From assembly GCF_028583425.1 (NCBI RefSeq), contig NC_072793.1:65415028-65479027 (forward strand): DNA of 64,000 nt, written 5' to 3'. Both the position numbers and the translations under genes were made by a program. Positions 11,441-23,824 of the stretch are shown in pieces. The first letter of the stretch is position 1. The number at the start of each line of letters is the position of its first letter. Source of the DNA: Eublepharis macularius (Eukaryota; Chordata; Lepidosauria; Squamata; Eublepharidae). The notes beneath the pieces are model-generated. The model searched no databases. It had not been told where the DNA came from and worked only from the letters and a program-made list of their open reading frames with translations.

Positions 11441-11504
11441 ACAACAGCCCCTGGAGCCGTTTCTCTGATCCCACAGGCACTGACAGCGTGTGACTGGCAC
11501 AAGG

Positions 11505-11600
11505 TTACCCAGCAAGCTTCCATGGCAGAATGAGGATTTGAACCTGGGTCGCCCAGATCCTAGTCCAACACTCTAACCACTACACCACACTGGCTCTAAT
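11505..11600 (-). mobile_element. tRNA-derived SINE, 5' part
   Basis: Read on the minus strand it starts AGAGCCAGTGTGGTGTAGTGG (A-box region) and contains GGTTCAAATCC (B box). Only the tRNA-related head remains. Confidence 0.65.
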
Positions 11601-12879
11601 AATAGTGAGACTGGACATTAGTGACTGGCTCTAATAATGAGAGCAGCCAGCAGATCATAGGGAAGGGGGGAGGTCTTTGCCCATCACCTTCTGCCCCCTC
11701 CTTAAGTGGCAGTATGGCAAAACTACTTACTAGGATGAATAAAGAAATTTATCAAGTAGCCTTAATGCAATACTTTATTGGGTACAGTATTACTTTTTTA
11801 AGTAATCATTTTTATCTGATTAACAGAAGGGAATATAATTTAGAGCAGTTTGGTTTGTAATGTGATAATGCCTATGGATTAATTCATACAGGCATTTGGG
11901 AGAAGACCCCAAAACTTTTAGCAGTGCTGTTATGAAACTTTTAAAAATGTGTCCAGGCTGAAAACTGTTCTGCTCACTCTTATAAGTAGCTGGCAGCAAT
12001 AATTTCACAGCACACTTCTACCAAGTATTGCAAAGACAGGAGTTAGATAAGATCTCTCAGATCAACTAAAGCTAAACTTTAAAACCAATGCCATCAGTGG
12101 GTCTATTGATTTCCACAGACAAGCCTCATAAATTGTCTCTCGTTCCCCAGCTGGTCAGTTGATTTTGGATTGTTCTTTAATGTATATTGAAATAATTATA
12201 CTGTAACATAATCCAAATAGATGAATAGCTCCGATAATGGATAGGCTATAGCATCTTTTATCACTCACTAACCTGTAACGCCAAATTCTATCATGACCCT
12301 TAGTGCCCAAAATTTGTTTCTATCCAGCAGCTGTTTTTGCATATGTATGTAAAATGATCTCGGTGGTCTCCATTCTGGACCCATCAATTGGATGTCTGTA
12401 CCATCCTCAGCGATAGCATTGAGCTGGAGGCCAACTCTTAAGGACTGGCTTGTTTACGGCATTCTCAGATTGTGGGTCATAATGAGTCTCCCTACGTCTA
12501 TTCAAATGCCAAAAATAAGGAAGGAAAAACAAAATCAAATGATATTGTTTATCACCATAATTTCATTTTAAAATGATCTGGGCATGCACTAAGGACTCTT
12601 TTCCTAAAGCAAAATAAACCTGTATTCAAACAAATAGCAAGACTATCATTCACTATATGCTATAAATGGGCATTTGAGAATCAATACTGAAGAGATCATA
12701 GTACTATGTTTTTGGCATTGGACTGGAATAGCTGATACACAAAGGCTGTAATTCTATACACTCAAACTTAGGTGTAAACTATATTATACTATATAAGAGA
12801 GATTCATTTCTGAATAAACATACTCAAGACAGGACTGCATGTACTTTATAGAGTAAAACCAGCTCTAACAACAACAACA
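11601..12879. other. Intergenic, no gene seen
   Basis: AT-rich unique-looking sequence; short frames only. Confidence 0.5.
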
Positions 12880-13112
12880 ACAATAATATACCGCCCAGGA
12901 CAACTTAACACCCACTCAGAGCGGTTTATAAAGTATTATTATTATCTCTACAACAATCTCCCTGCGAGGTAGGTGGGGCTGAAAGAGCTCTGGAAGAGCT
13001 GTGACTGACCCAAGGTCACCCAGCTGGCTTCAAGTGGAGGAGTGGGGAATCAAACCCAGTTCTCCAGATTAGAATCCTGCCACTCTTAATAACTACACCA
13101 AACATGCTCTCT
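12880..13112 (-). mobile_element. tRNA-derived SINE, near full length
   Basis: The minus-strand head has GTTATTAAGAGTGG and GGGTTTGATTCC boxes. The body contains GGGTGACCTTGGGTCAGTCAC. The 3' tail is an ACAACAACAA/ATAATA repeat. Similar copies are at 35125-35372 and 56052-56310. Confidence 0.75.
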
Positions 13113-13157
13113 TGGAACTCCTGCTGTAATATACTATACATTAGTTTACCACAGAAT

Positions 13158-13305
13158 GGCTGCTTCCACACACGTTGGATAATCCACTTTCAATACATTT
13201 TAGTGAAGATTTATAACTGATTTTCCATGTGTGGAAAAAAATCCACTTCTAAAGGATAACTAAAGTGCATTGAAAGTGCATTATGCAGCGTGTGTGGAAA
13301 CAGCC
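13158..13305. mobile_element. Foldback MITE
   Basis: The ends GGCTGCTTCCACACACG and CGTGTGTGGAAACAGCC are inverted repeats enclosing 148 bp. Outer ends resemble those at 46441-46735. Confidence 0.6.
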
Positions 13306-13761
13306 AATGTCTGTTTATGCCACTGTTTTGAAAACTCTGTTTCAAATAGGAAACAAAGTGCAATGGTACATTCTTTGTATTCATATTAATGTTTAACATT
13401 AATTCAGAACTGATACTTTCTCATAAAATATTGTCATTGGCAAGGAATACATAAACAGGCAGGGGCCAAATACATTTCAAAAAGTTGTCATTGAACAGGC
13501 TTTCCTCAGGCATTTTGGCAGCCCAGAAATTTGTTTTTAAAAGGCACCAACTCCTGCTCCCTCCCTTTGCCCCACCGAATCCTTGAATCCCCCTTTCTAA
13601 TGTACTCTCCCTTTCCTCTCCTCACCAACCCTTGGGAGACTTGCCTACCTCAATTCTCAATTCCTTCCCAAGGAACAATGAGGATATTTCTTTTTGAAAG
13701 TTATATGAAATGGTGATGTGATATTATGATAAATAATAATAATATGAGACATTCAATCATA

Positions 13762-13982
13762 TTAATGTTCAGGGCTTTTTTCTGGCAAAAGAGGAGGTAG
13801 AACTCAGTGGGTTGCCCTCGGAGAAAATGGTCACGTGGCTGGTAGCCCCACCCCCTGATCTCCAGACAGAGGGGAGTTTAGATTGGCCTCTGTGCCATGG
13901 CACGGCACGGTCACAACCATTTTCAAGAGGTTCCGGAACTCCATTCCACGCGTTCCAGCTGAAAAAAAGCCCTGTTAATGTT
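13762..13982. mobile_element. hAT-like MITE with 8-bp target duplications
   Basis: TTAATGTT at 13762-13769 and 13975-13982 flanks a 205-bp element starting CAGGGCTTTTTTCTG and ending AGCTGAAAAAAAGCCCTG. The CAGGG ends and 8-bp duplication are typical of hAT. The same family is at 56541-56734. Confidence 0.85.
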
Positions 13983-14254
13983 ATTTTATTAGTATTTGTA
14001 TAGCTATTATGTATACACATTGTGTGTGTGTAATTTTAGCAAGAACTATACTATATAAATCTCCCATCTTCATGGGTGCAGCACCTGAATAAGGAGAGAA
14101 ATCCATATGTTTATAATAGATATCAATTTCCCCCATTCTCTGCTCTTGCATGTGCACATGGAATGGGAGGCTTACTCTTGGTTGGGAAGTTCTTGGATAT
14201 TTGATGTGGAGCCTTGGATGGGTGGGGTTTGAGGAGGGGAGTGACCTCTGCAAG

Positions 14255-14378
14255 GTATCATGCCATAGAGTCTACTCTCCAAAACTGCCATTTTCTCCAG
14301 GGGAACTGATCTCTGTCATCTGGAGATCAGTTGTAATTCTAGGAGATCTCCAGGCTCCACCTGGATGTTGGTAACCCT
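14255..14378 (-). mobile_element. Fragment of the GGGTTGC/GCAACCC MITE
   Basis: Shares ACTGATCTCTGTCATCTGGA and the GGTAACCCTA end with 18676-18894, in reverse orientation; the other end is lost. Confidence 0.5.
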
Positions 14379-16744
14379 ATGCATACTTCCTGTATCTCCA
14401 TTCCATTCGCCCATCAGATGAATCTAGGAACTCAATCTTGAAATGAACAAAGTGGAAAAGACTGAATGTGAATATTCCCAATAATAGATGGCATACTGAG
14501 TGGCCATTCATGCAAAATATAAAAAGAGAGGAGAGGGAAACAGCTTCTACCTTATGGGAATCCCTTCATATATAGCTAATGTGCCACAGGGGCTGGATCT
14601 TCCACCAGACCCTTTCCTTTCTTATGACTTGTCAAGTTGAAAGAAGACATGCATCTCATTGTTCAATGCAACACTGATGCATGGACAACTGCATGATTTC
14701 CACAGTTTAACCAGTCAGTCCATCCTGTTGAGATGCTTGGATTACCCCAACCGTAGAAAAAGTATAGACCATTGATAATCCACCCTTGCTTCACTGCAGG
14801 ACCTGAGCTTCACCCATTTCTTCTTCCTCATCTGCTTGGATTCTATCATGAAATCATGTTCCTATGAGCCAACTGATACATATAAAGTCCCTTCTGACCC
14901 CCAGAAAGTGGTTCCCAGGGTCACAGGACTAATTGCACTGACAGAATGGGGAGGAAAGGGTGATTTCAACCTTTTGTCCTCCCTGCTATTAACCCACACA
15001 GATCCCACAACCCAAGCAATCTACTTGAAAAATGGTGCTAATTTGTACAATTAGCGTTTCATGGGTTGGATTCAGCTTGCTTTTCCATTTGGTGGAAAAC
15101 AAAGGAGGGAGTCTCCTTTGGCCATTAAAAAGGCCATGGTGGGGATCATGGGACCCACATAAAACTCATGTGTGACAGAAACTTTAATAAAGAGGAGTAT
15201 TGGGCATGATTTAGTGAAAAGCTGTTTGGATCCAACCCCCATATACATAGTCTGTTCACTCAAATAGTGTTGTATTATGGTGATGAGCCTTCACAAAAGA
15301 CATAGCAGGGATGTTCTTAAGAGAAGGACACATGCTATGAATGCAGATAGCTCTGCACAAAATGATGTCCATTAAACCTTCTCTGGGTGCCCTTCTCCAA
15401 TGTTTGTTATTCATACAAGTGGACCTCTTGAGTGAGTTTTTCACAAAGGTTTCATAATGCGTAAATTAGCACTAAGTTCTCTGACCCTTCTGTTCATCCT
15501 TGTGGCAATTTATTCCTCCACTGTTTTTCACCCTCTGTTGTTCTTGGGTGGTAGAAGCACATGTACTACTGGTGTACAAAGAAGGAACACAGGTTTCACA
15601 GTAGCAGAAAAACCATCCCCCTACAAAGCACTGCCCTAGGCAGACACTTAGGTGCTGTCTTACTGTTAGCACAAGCCACTAAGAAATACTTTGCTATCAG
15701 AATCGCACACATACTACAAGCATGTTCTTACTTGAGGCGTACCAAGCTTGTACTGGGGCTCTTGAATGTGTCATCTTTCCTTTCTAAATCATATCCACTC
15801 TTCTGGTGAGTTTATCTTTTGGGCACATTGTTCTTTTTATGTAGTTTCAGTTGTGTGAATTGTACAGCATATTCAGCTGAGCTCTGTGCATTGTTTTCCC
15901 ACAGGTAATACTGAAAGAAATTTCAAACACCAGAGATGAAAGGGATGTTCGCCAGTCTCCCATAAATACTGCAGTCTCTACTTTTGGCTCTGCTCTTTAT
16001 GCATATAAAAGGAATACCTACTATCTCCTTTCTTGTCATTCTTTTTTTAACTCAGGTGATCCAGGTGAGGCCCAAATATATTAAAGTGTGATCAGTATGT
16101 GCTATCTTTTTATATTTACCCAGGGATCCAGGTTGCAATTAAGTCCCAGTGAACAAATATTTTATTGAAGGCTAGTTCTGTAATGTACGCTTGTGTTGTC
16201 AACCTTATCCCCCCTGCTTCCCTCAGTGGCGTTACTTGATTTGTTCTTTGCAAAAGCAATGGTGAGAAGGATGGCTAACAACACAATCCTAAGCAGATTC
16301 AATTCAATGGACTTTGAAGGATGCAACTTTGTTTAGGGCTGCCCTGTAAAAGCATCATTAAAAGGACCTTATTATGCCTGATGTGTCTCAAAGTGAAATT
16401 TCCAGGTGCCTTCTCTCTACATCTCACACTTAAATAGGCATTCTTTACTGTTCCTAGATATTAGAGTTGGTTTATCAATTGTGGACATATATAGTGTACA
16501 CCATTTTAAAAAATATAAAGAGCACAGGCCATTCACGGTCCACAAAAATGGTGATTTTATACATGCAAATTGTTGTGAATGCTGCTTCTCAAAGACTTAT
16601 GGGAAGAGGGCTTTGAAAACCTACCCTTACTGTAGATTTTCAAGCAGATGATGAACAGTCATCTGGTAGGAAGGCTTAGGATTTCCTCCAATGAGCAGGG
16701 TTTTTTGACTGTGTGGCCTCTAGAGTTCCAGCTCTAGAACTCTA
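14379..16744. other. Intergenic, no gene seen
   Basis: Frames to 82 codons without recognisable product. No clear repeat. Confidence 0.5.
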
Positions 16745-16978
16745 TTGCTTATACTGTTGTAGCATAATGGTTAAGTAGCTGGGCAGCAAATCAGCACTCT
16801 GCAGGTTTGAATCCCTCTACTGCCATGTGCCCAGTAGGCGGCCTTGGGTAAGCCACTCCTCTCAGCCTCAGCTGTATTGTGTGATCAATAACAACACTGA
16901 CTTTGTTCACCACTCTGAGTGGGACACTAATCTGTCTAGAAGAGTAGTATATAACTGCAGTTATTATACATTATAGGT
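16745..16978 (+). mobile_element. tRNA-derived SINE
   Basis: GTAGCATAATGGTTAAGTAG and GGTTTGAATCCC mark the tRNA-like head. The body contains CTTGGGTAAGCCACTC and CACCACTCTGAGTGGG. Confidence 0.65.
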
Positions 16979-17564
16979 GAGCAGGGTATGATTTCTAGGT
17001 GCACTTAAGGGGGATTCCACTGTAATCAGAACATCCTAACTTCATGTCACAACCTTCCTGATGCGGCATTTAAAAGAGAAAGCAGAATTGCTTGTGAAGT
17101 TAGTCCTGTGATCATTTTAGCTATGATATTTCTTCACTTCAAAATACAAAGCAGTCTGAAGAAAACAGCTCAAGACTGTCTATAACAAGCCACTCAGTTT
17201 AATATCAGAATATTCTGAATCATGGAAGTGATGGCAAACTAGCTGTCCCATAGTCACCAGAAATATGTACGCTCTTGATCCAGCAAATTGAGACTTCCTG
17301 GAATTTCCAAAGTCTAAAGATAACTGCACATTACATGCTAATGTGTAATACAGACCCAATGCACCTTTAAAAATAAAAGCAACGTTGGAAGGAGATACTT
17401 TTGATCAGAGAAGCAGAGGCCTAGGACATTTTCACTGTTAACTGTTTTTCCATTACAAATTACTTCCAAGTGGCTTTTCCCTCTGTGGAGTTTTTCTGAA
17501 CCTCAGGAGTGAAACTGCTGGTGGGAGGCAATTAGGAAGAGAGAAAGAGGAAGTAGGAAATAGG

Positions 17565-17567
<3 letters not shown>

Positions 17568-17600
<33 letters not shown>

Positions 17601-17601
17601 T
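17568..17601 (+). repeat. (TTTA)n microsatellite
   Basis: About eight TTTA units at the 3' tail of the reversed LINE. Confidence 0.85.
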
Positions 17602-18532
17602 GTCATTTATAGCCCGCCTTTCTCACTGAGACTCAAAGTGGATTACACAGTATGAGGTTAATACAATCAGTATCAAGTACATTTCAATAAATACCACAAG
17701 GTAAACAGATACAAGTTTAAAAGACATAGCATTAGCAAGGATCTAAGACAGTGTAGAAAAAATACTGGAGCAAAACATAATAAATTCTAGGACTAACATT
17801 AGACAACATGGAGTGCTGGTTGTATATAGGAGTATATATTTAAAGCAGCAGATAATATATAAGGCAAAAATAGTGATGAAGTCTATGATCCCCAACTCAT
17901 TAGTGAAGCACCTGAGACCCCATCCCTACAATGCAGCCCTCCCATTTGAGTAAAAAGCCTTTTTGAATAGTTTGGTTTTACATCATTTACGAAAAGCCAG
18001 GAGAGTGGGGGCTCTTCTGACTTCCTCAGGCAGGTCATTCCACAGGATAGGGGCCACCACAGAGAAAGCCCATGTACGGGCTGCTGGTGACTTCAACTGT
18101 GTGTAGCCTGGCACCTGCAGGAGACCCTGTTCAGATGAGCGAAGCTGCTGTGGAGGAACATAAGGAGGGAGGTGGTCGCGTAGGTATGCAGACCAAAGCC
18201 ATGAAGAACTTTGTATGTAATAACTAATACCTTGAACTGAGCACAGTAAATGATGGGTAGCCAGTGGAGCGACTGTAGGATGGGAGTGATATTCATGCTC
18301 CTGCTTGCTCCTGATAATAATAGAGAAGCAGCATTTTGCACTAATTGGAACCTCCTAGTTAACTTAGATGGGAGGCCTGTGTATAGAGCATTACAATAGT
18401 CAAGCCTTGATGTTACCATAGCATGGATCCAAGTGGCCAGGTTAGCCATGTCAAGATAAGAAACCATCTTCCAGGCTAGAGTGAGGTTGTAGAAAGCATT
18501 TTTTGTTGCTGCCTTAAGCACATACACAGGTT
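17568..18532 (-). mobile_element. L2/CR1-clade LINE, 5'-truncated, minus strand
   Basis: The frame at 18527-18093 encodes 144 residues of an RT C-terminal region: LATWIHAMVTSRLDYCNALYTGLPSKL, RFQLVQNAASLLLSGASR, ITPILQSLHWLPI and YKVLHGFG. The 3' UTR extends to a TTTA repeat at 17568-17600. The frame has lost its 5' catalytic part by truncation. This is the best preserved LINE coding piece in the window. Confidence 0.75.
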
Positions 18533-18675
18533 AAGCACATACACATTGCTCAGAAATGCCTACATACTGTTTTCTGACCTTCTTTTAAATCAAAGGCTTC
18601 AGGGCTTTCTTACAGTTAACCAAGCATTTACTTTCAGTAGTGCCCTATACAGAAGTGCTGATTCTGTGTTGCACA

Positions 18676-18894
18676 TAGGGTTGCTAGCCTCCAGGTGGTG
18701 GCTGGAGATGTCCTGGAATTACAACTGATCTCCAGGTGACAGAGATCAGGTCACCTGGAGAAAATAGCTGCTTTGGAGGGTGGACTCTATGGCATTATAC
18801 CATTCTGAGGCCCCTCCCCTCCCCAAACACTGTCCTCTCCAGGCTCCAGCCTCAAAATCTCCAGGAATTTCCCAGCCTGGACCTGGCAACCCTA
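18676..18894. mobile_element. DNA-transposon-like MITE bounded by TA
   Basis: The unit starts GGGTTGCTAGCCTCCAGGTG and ends CCTGGACCTGGCAACCC, flanked on each side by TA. Partial reverse copies with the same TGG(C/T)AACCCTA end are at about 14258-14377, 32655-32685 and 59100-59180. Confidence 0.55.
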
Positions 18895-20809
18895 GTTACA
18901 CAGAAATTGTTTGCTTGCTAATTGGGAAAAATCCAGAATCATAACTCAGAAATCTGCCAAATAGAGCTTATATATCTTATCAACTGCTATTGACTTGGGG
19001 GTTCAGAAATGTGACATATATATTTAGTCAAACCAAATTACTAAATCTAGAAAGGCTGGAGAAAACACACCTGTCCAAGAAGTTCAAGGCAATGCTGTTC
19101 AGAACAAAATACAACTCTCCTTTTAAACCTGTGCTGAATAATTCATTGCCTTTACACAGTCCAAATGCTGTGCTCTTTTGGTAGGAGATGGCTGGGTTTC
19201 CTTCCCAGGTCTTTTGTTTTTATAGACAGTAATGGGGATATGGCGCTCTTCAATAATTTATAAAAAAAAAATTCACATTAAGGATCATATTCAACAGACA
19301 GAGAGGGATTACTTACAATCCTACAGTGAGGATGATAAAAAGAACTTTAGCTTAATTCTAGATATGCTGTCCTCAACTTTTCTCTAGTGTGGAGGCCAGA
19401 AGTTTAGGTTCATTTGATCTTTATTTTCTCTTATCACGACTGAACAAGACACAGCTATAGGAGCATATCAACAAATGTGAATATCAAACGATCAATGGAT
19501 CGCGTTTTTATAGCTGAACCCTTACATTTATCCAGGTACTGGTCCAAGGTTTCATTTATAAAATGAATGCAAACAGATGCATGCATGTACATGCGGGGTA
19601 GGCATGCATTCACTGTAAAGGTGAATAGGGCTAGGATAAGGCAACTTCATTTGTTCATGTGATACCATTTTGACAGTATCCTGAATACAAAATAATGTGC
19701 AAAGAGAGACAGAGATTATTAGGGCTGCTTACTAGCTCTGAAATTATTTTCCCCTGGAAGAATGCCAAACCAAACTTTGAATGTCTCCTAGAGGCAATGG
19801 GTTGGATCCAATAATTCACTTCCCCAAAGTGGGGGAGCTTTCCCTCATCAGAAAGAGTCTTCTTTTAATGGAAGTAAAACATTGGGTTGGATCCAGTCAT
19901 TCTTTCAATTAAGTGAAGAGTTTTCCTCCAATGGAAATCTTCCAGTGATGAAGGAAGCATTCCTCCATTGAAGATTCAGAGGATGACCCCTCAGTACTGA
20001 GAAGGTCGTTGGAAGCAACCCAAGGCTTTTACTTGATAGGTATTTACTGGAGATGATCAGGAAAGCAATTCACAGTCTTCCCAATACATTTCCCTATTGA
20101 GAAGTATGCTAATTTTGATGTTAATTCAAAGGAGGGACTTATTAAGAAATCGGTTTATATTTTTAAATAGGGTTTACTTTCTGTAAGCATACATATGGTC
20201 TGTAAGCAGTCGGCACAGCCTCTGCCATCTTTAATAGCTATTTAATATAGCTACCTGTGATATAAAGTTACAAGGCCCCTGGATTAAAATGCAGCTTGGC
20301 TTGCAAACAGGGGAATTCCAGCTAGCAGTTGCTGAGTCCCACCCGGGAGACCCAGGTATGAATGGAATGCCGCATGTAAATGCAGAGTGACCAGCAGTAA
20401 TTAGCTTACAGTCTTCCCAGCTCCAAATGGAATCCAGAGCAACAAAGGTCTCGCAGTGTCTTCCTACTTAACACATTCCTTTCCCTCCTTCCGTGATGAG
20501 ATCTCCTGCCTATGATTAAGGAGAAAATCAATTAACATTCATAAGTTTTTATAATTTATTCCTGGGAAAGGTACATTCCCCAACTAAATTCATCAACTTA
20601 GCTCCGGTGGGCTCCATTAACAAACTGCCCCTTTTGTGCAGGTCCAGGAGAGACCATTCTCTTTTACATGTCCCAGCAGCTAGCAATCAAGGTAATCAAA
20701 CCTTTGTTATTCCCAGGAACTGACCGTTGGGACCTTTGTTCCAATGGCTGGTGGGCTCTCTCACCTCAGGGCACATTTTACCCTATAAGAGTAGTGCCCT
20801 GGTCCCATT
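18895..20809. other. Intergenic, possible old promoter-like sequence at the right end
   Basis: No gene. 20785-20810 contains CCCTATAAGAGTAG, and after the L1 insertion AATAAA appears at about 22746; the two may belong to one older element split by the insertion. This is weak. Confidence 0.3.
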
Positions 20810-22502
20810 AAAATCTAACAGTAGAGGGGCGTGGCTGTGCTTCGGATGAAGACAGACGCAGAAACCTGAGCTCTGCTCTCCCCTCGAGCCAATTAGTATA
20901 AGAAAGCAACTCATTTAAGCAAGAATGCTCAAATAATGGGCAAGAACAATGCAGAAAAGAAAAATACGAATGGCAAGTCAGCTAAAAAGCTCCAGGTTTA
21001 CTTTCCCGTGCTGTTGCAGCCTGAGACTCAAAACAACGCTGGAGAAGAAGCACTCAAAATGGCGCCTGAGGCAAATGCAACAGGTAAAACTTTGTCTGAA
21101 ACTAATCTGCCCTTGTTGCTGCAAAAAATGGAGCAAAGAATCTTGTATAAAATTACAAATTTAACTGACCAGATCTCAGATATAAAATTGGACATTACTA
21201 GAACCATTCATAAGGCCGATTGTGCAATGGATCTGAGTACTTCATTGCAAAACGAAATCCAAGCCTTGCAAAAGGACAATGACTTAATGAAAAGCAAAAT
21301 TCAGTCCCTAGAACTTTCAAATCACAAGCTTCATCTTAAGTTTAGAGGGATTGAAGAAAACGAAGCAATAATGAAGATCCTGCAGCTTTCTTGAACAAAT
21401 GGCTAACAAAAATTCTAAACCTCAGAGATCATACTGCCCCTCTAATTACCACAGCACATCGGCTTGACTTGCCAAATAATCCACGAAGGAAAAGCCCCAG
21501 GGACATTTTAGCAACTTTTTCAGATGGGAGTTCAAGAAGAAAGATCTTAGAAATGGCCAGAAAACACAACTCACTTACTTATAATGGGTCTTATATTGCT
21601 GTCTTTGTTCATCTACCGAAAGAAATCCTCAACAAAAGAAGAGAACCTAAACTAATCACAGGAACTCTTAGAGAAGCAGGAATTGAATACAGATGGTCAA
21701 GCTTTACAAAGCTCTGAGTCACACACAAAGGGACACTTATTTGGCAGAAGACCAAGAATCAGGTTTGACCCTGCTGAAGAATATGGATCTGGAGATACCC
21801 AGAGACTATATCTCTTAAAAGGAAAAGATCTCAGCCTTCTACCCCCCCAAAGGGTAGTAAAATTCCAATCAGACATACTTAATAGTCATTTTCCTCATTG
21901 TAGCCTGCTTATAATTCTAACTTTTCTGCATAGAAGCAGCTGTATATATTCTAACAAATACAATGTTCTAGTTTACTAATTAAGGTTCAGGGTGGGAAAA
22001 GTTAAAGCATTATGTTATTTCAGGTTCAGCTCCAGGAAGTATTATGGCTCTTCTACCTTGGTAAGTGATACCAAGTACCTGAGTGGGGTATATACCCACA
22101 AGGTATAGAGAGCTGTTTAAACAACATGATCAAGTGATTTAAGTTTAACTGTAATTCTTCTCTTTTTTTGTTTAGTGCATAACACTTGATTAGCGAATCT
22201 AGCAATTTGTATCTATCTTTGTAGGGGTAGGGGGAGGTTAAGGAGGGAAGGTTTGTTAAGGATGGAGGGAGGGGGTGGGCAATTTCAGCAGGAGGGAGGG
22301 TAGACAGCTGTTTTCATAAATGTTAAGGCATGTTGGTAAAATTTTCCAAATTATTATTTTTCATAGCTTTAACTATAATCGCTTTTAGATGTAGAATCCT
22401 TGTGATAATGTAACGCTAAAATCTTTGTACAACATCTTATTTTGCTGTTGAATATCTTCCCTTTTGTTGTTATTGAAAAAGTTAAAAAAAAATCTAACAG
22501 TA
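20810..22502 (+). mobile_element. L1-derived element carrying ORF1 only (HAL1-like), 14-bp target duplications
   Basis: AAAATCTAACAGTA is repeated at 20810-20823 and 22489-22502, immediately after an A-rich tail. The unit (about 1.67 kb) has a GC-rich 5' start (GAGGGGCGTGGC), an ORF1 with one frameshift, then about 770 bp without coding capacity. There is no ORF2 (endonuclease/RT) sequence and no space for one. Both ends appear present, so the absence is not simple 5' truncation. Confidence 0.75.
20936..21717 (+). pseudogene. L1 ORF1p-like nucleic acid chaperone with one frameshift
   Basis: The first part (ATG 20936 to about 21365) has a basic N-terminus and then a heptad-rich stretch (MEQRILYKITNLTDQISDIKLD ...), which fits the coiled coil, ending HLKFRGIEENE at the start of the RRM. 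A 1-nt indel near 21360-21367 shifts the frame. The second part (to 21717) reads DPAAFLNKWL, TAHRLDLP, SPRDILATF, NGSYIAVFVHLP, KRREPKLITGTLREAGIEYRW, which follows the RRM/C-terminal-domain signature of L1 ORF1 proteins. ORF1p forms trimers on element RNA. The remaining C-terminal residues are lost or shifted after 21717. Confidence 0.75.
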
Positions 22503-23451
22503 CACGCTTATTGGATCCAAGCGCTGTTCCCTTGAGGTTACCCTAAGCCTCTTGCTCTCTTGGCCGAGGACGTTGGATGTTTGAAGCTGCTCTCTTCCTC
22601 CATGGACTGAACTACTCTTCAGGATAGGTAGATATACTTTCCCCTCCCTCACTCTATTCCAGCTTCTGACTAGCTTCCTAGGACTGTGTGTGTGTGTAAC
22701 CATTTTATTAATTTACTCCTGTGTATGCATGTATTTTTTCTCTTCAATAAAATATTACTCTTTGAATTTAAAGCACTGGTCTCGTCTGCTATCTGGGAAG
22801 GGACTCCATAAAAATTGGTGGGAAAGATCCCGTAGTTACTGCCTCTCACACAGCCATCTTCCTTGCTGCTAATTCCCTCACTCTGTATTACTTGCAAGGA
22901 GACCAATTCAGGTAACAGTTCTGGGCAGCCACTGAAAAACTCTCTTCTCACCATCTGAAGCTGGTTCTAATATGTGAAGGGAGGAATCTTTCCGTTATGA
23001 CATGTGGCCTCAATTACTCTCAGTTTGGCTTATACAATACAAGTGGGGGCCAAGCAAGGATTTGCAGGGGATATCTCATCACCCCCACTATTTCCTCTAT
23101 CTTTTCCCTGAAAGCCCCTGAAGCCTCTTCCTTTTTCTGGCTTCCTTCTTTTCTTCCCAACCATAAGCCAACCTACCTTTATCTGCCTACCAGTCTTCAG
23201 CTTTCCCGCCTTCCTTTACCAGAGAAAATTAAGACCCAATTGTGCAGAGCTGGCTGCCAGGCCCAGTTATATGATGCTGGCCATTGGGCTGGGCCCAGTT
23301 GCAGGGAAGGGAAATCGCAGGTACTTGCAGGGGGCACCTCTTTTTCCTCTGTATCCTTGTCCCCACACTGTTTCCCTCCTCCTGACAGCCCTCTCTTTTC
23401 CCTTCTTCCCTTCCCACACACTCACCTTTTATCTGCTCCCCTTCTTCAGCT
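22503..23451. other. Intergenic, no gene seen
   Basis: Contains a TG run (22685-22698) and AATAAA at 22746; pyrimidine-rich from 23100. The long frame at 22997-23506 is low-complexity (Leu/Pro/Ser) and I do not consider it coding. Confidence 0.45.
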
Positions 23452-23682
23452 ATATTTATTTATTTTATATATCCTGTCTTTCACCTCAATTTGTGAACCA
23501 AAGTAGCTTACATCATTCTCCTCACCTCCATTTCATCCTCAAAAAATCCTGTGAGGTAGAAATGGTGCTGAGAATGAGGGACTGGATCAAGGTTGCCAAT
23601 TCATGACAGAATATGGGTTTGAACCTGAGTCTCCTAGATCCTAGTCTGATACTCTTACCCCTGCACCACACTGGTTTTCATG
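23452..23682 (-). mobile_element. tRNA-derived SINE
   Basis: The minus-strand B box GGTTCAAACCC and the TGGTGCAGGGGTAAGAGTA head are visible. The body contains TCCTGTGAGGTAG on the plus strand and the tail is TATTTATTTAT-rich at its left end. Confidence 0.65.
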
Positions 23683-23824
23683 TGGTGGCTGCTGTCAAAT
23701 AGTAGAGAATATCCAGTTGGTCCTCACTAGGCCTGTGTGAGTGTCATGCAACCTGTGTGGTAGAGGGTCACCCATTGATTGCTGCTAGGCTTGGCCCTGA
23801 CAAATCCTCCCTCCAAGGCAATGG

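Noticed and set aside
11500..11600. A genuine tRNA gene
   Set aside because: A- and B-box-like sequences occur but belong to dispersed SINE heads; no cloverleaf with intact acceptor stem was found.
20505..22815. A possible LTR split by the L1 insertion (TATAAGAG near 20785, AATAAA near 22746)
   Set aside because: No clear LTR ends, no primer-binding site match and no second LTR or internal coding region were found.
22997..23506. 169-codon plus-strand frame
   Set aside because: Pyrimidine-rich low-complexity DNA gives Leu/Pro/Ser; it runs into a SINE.
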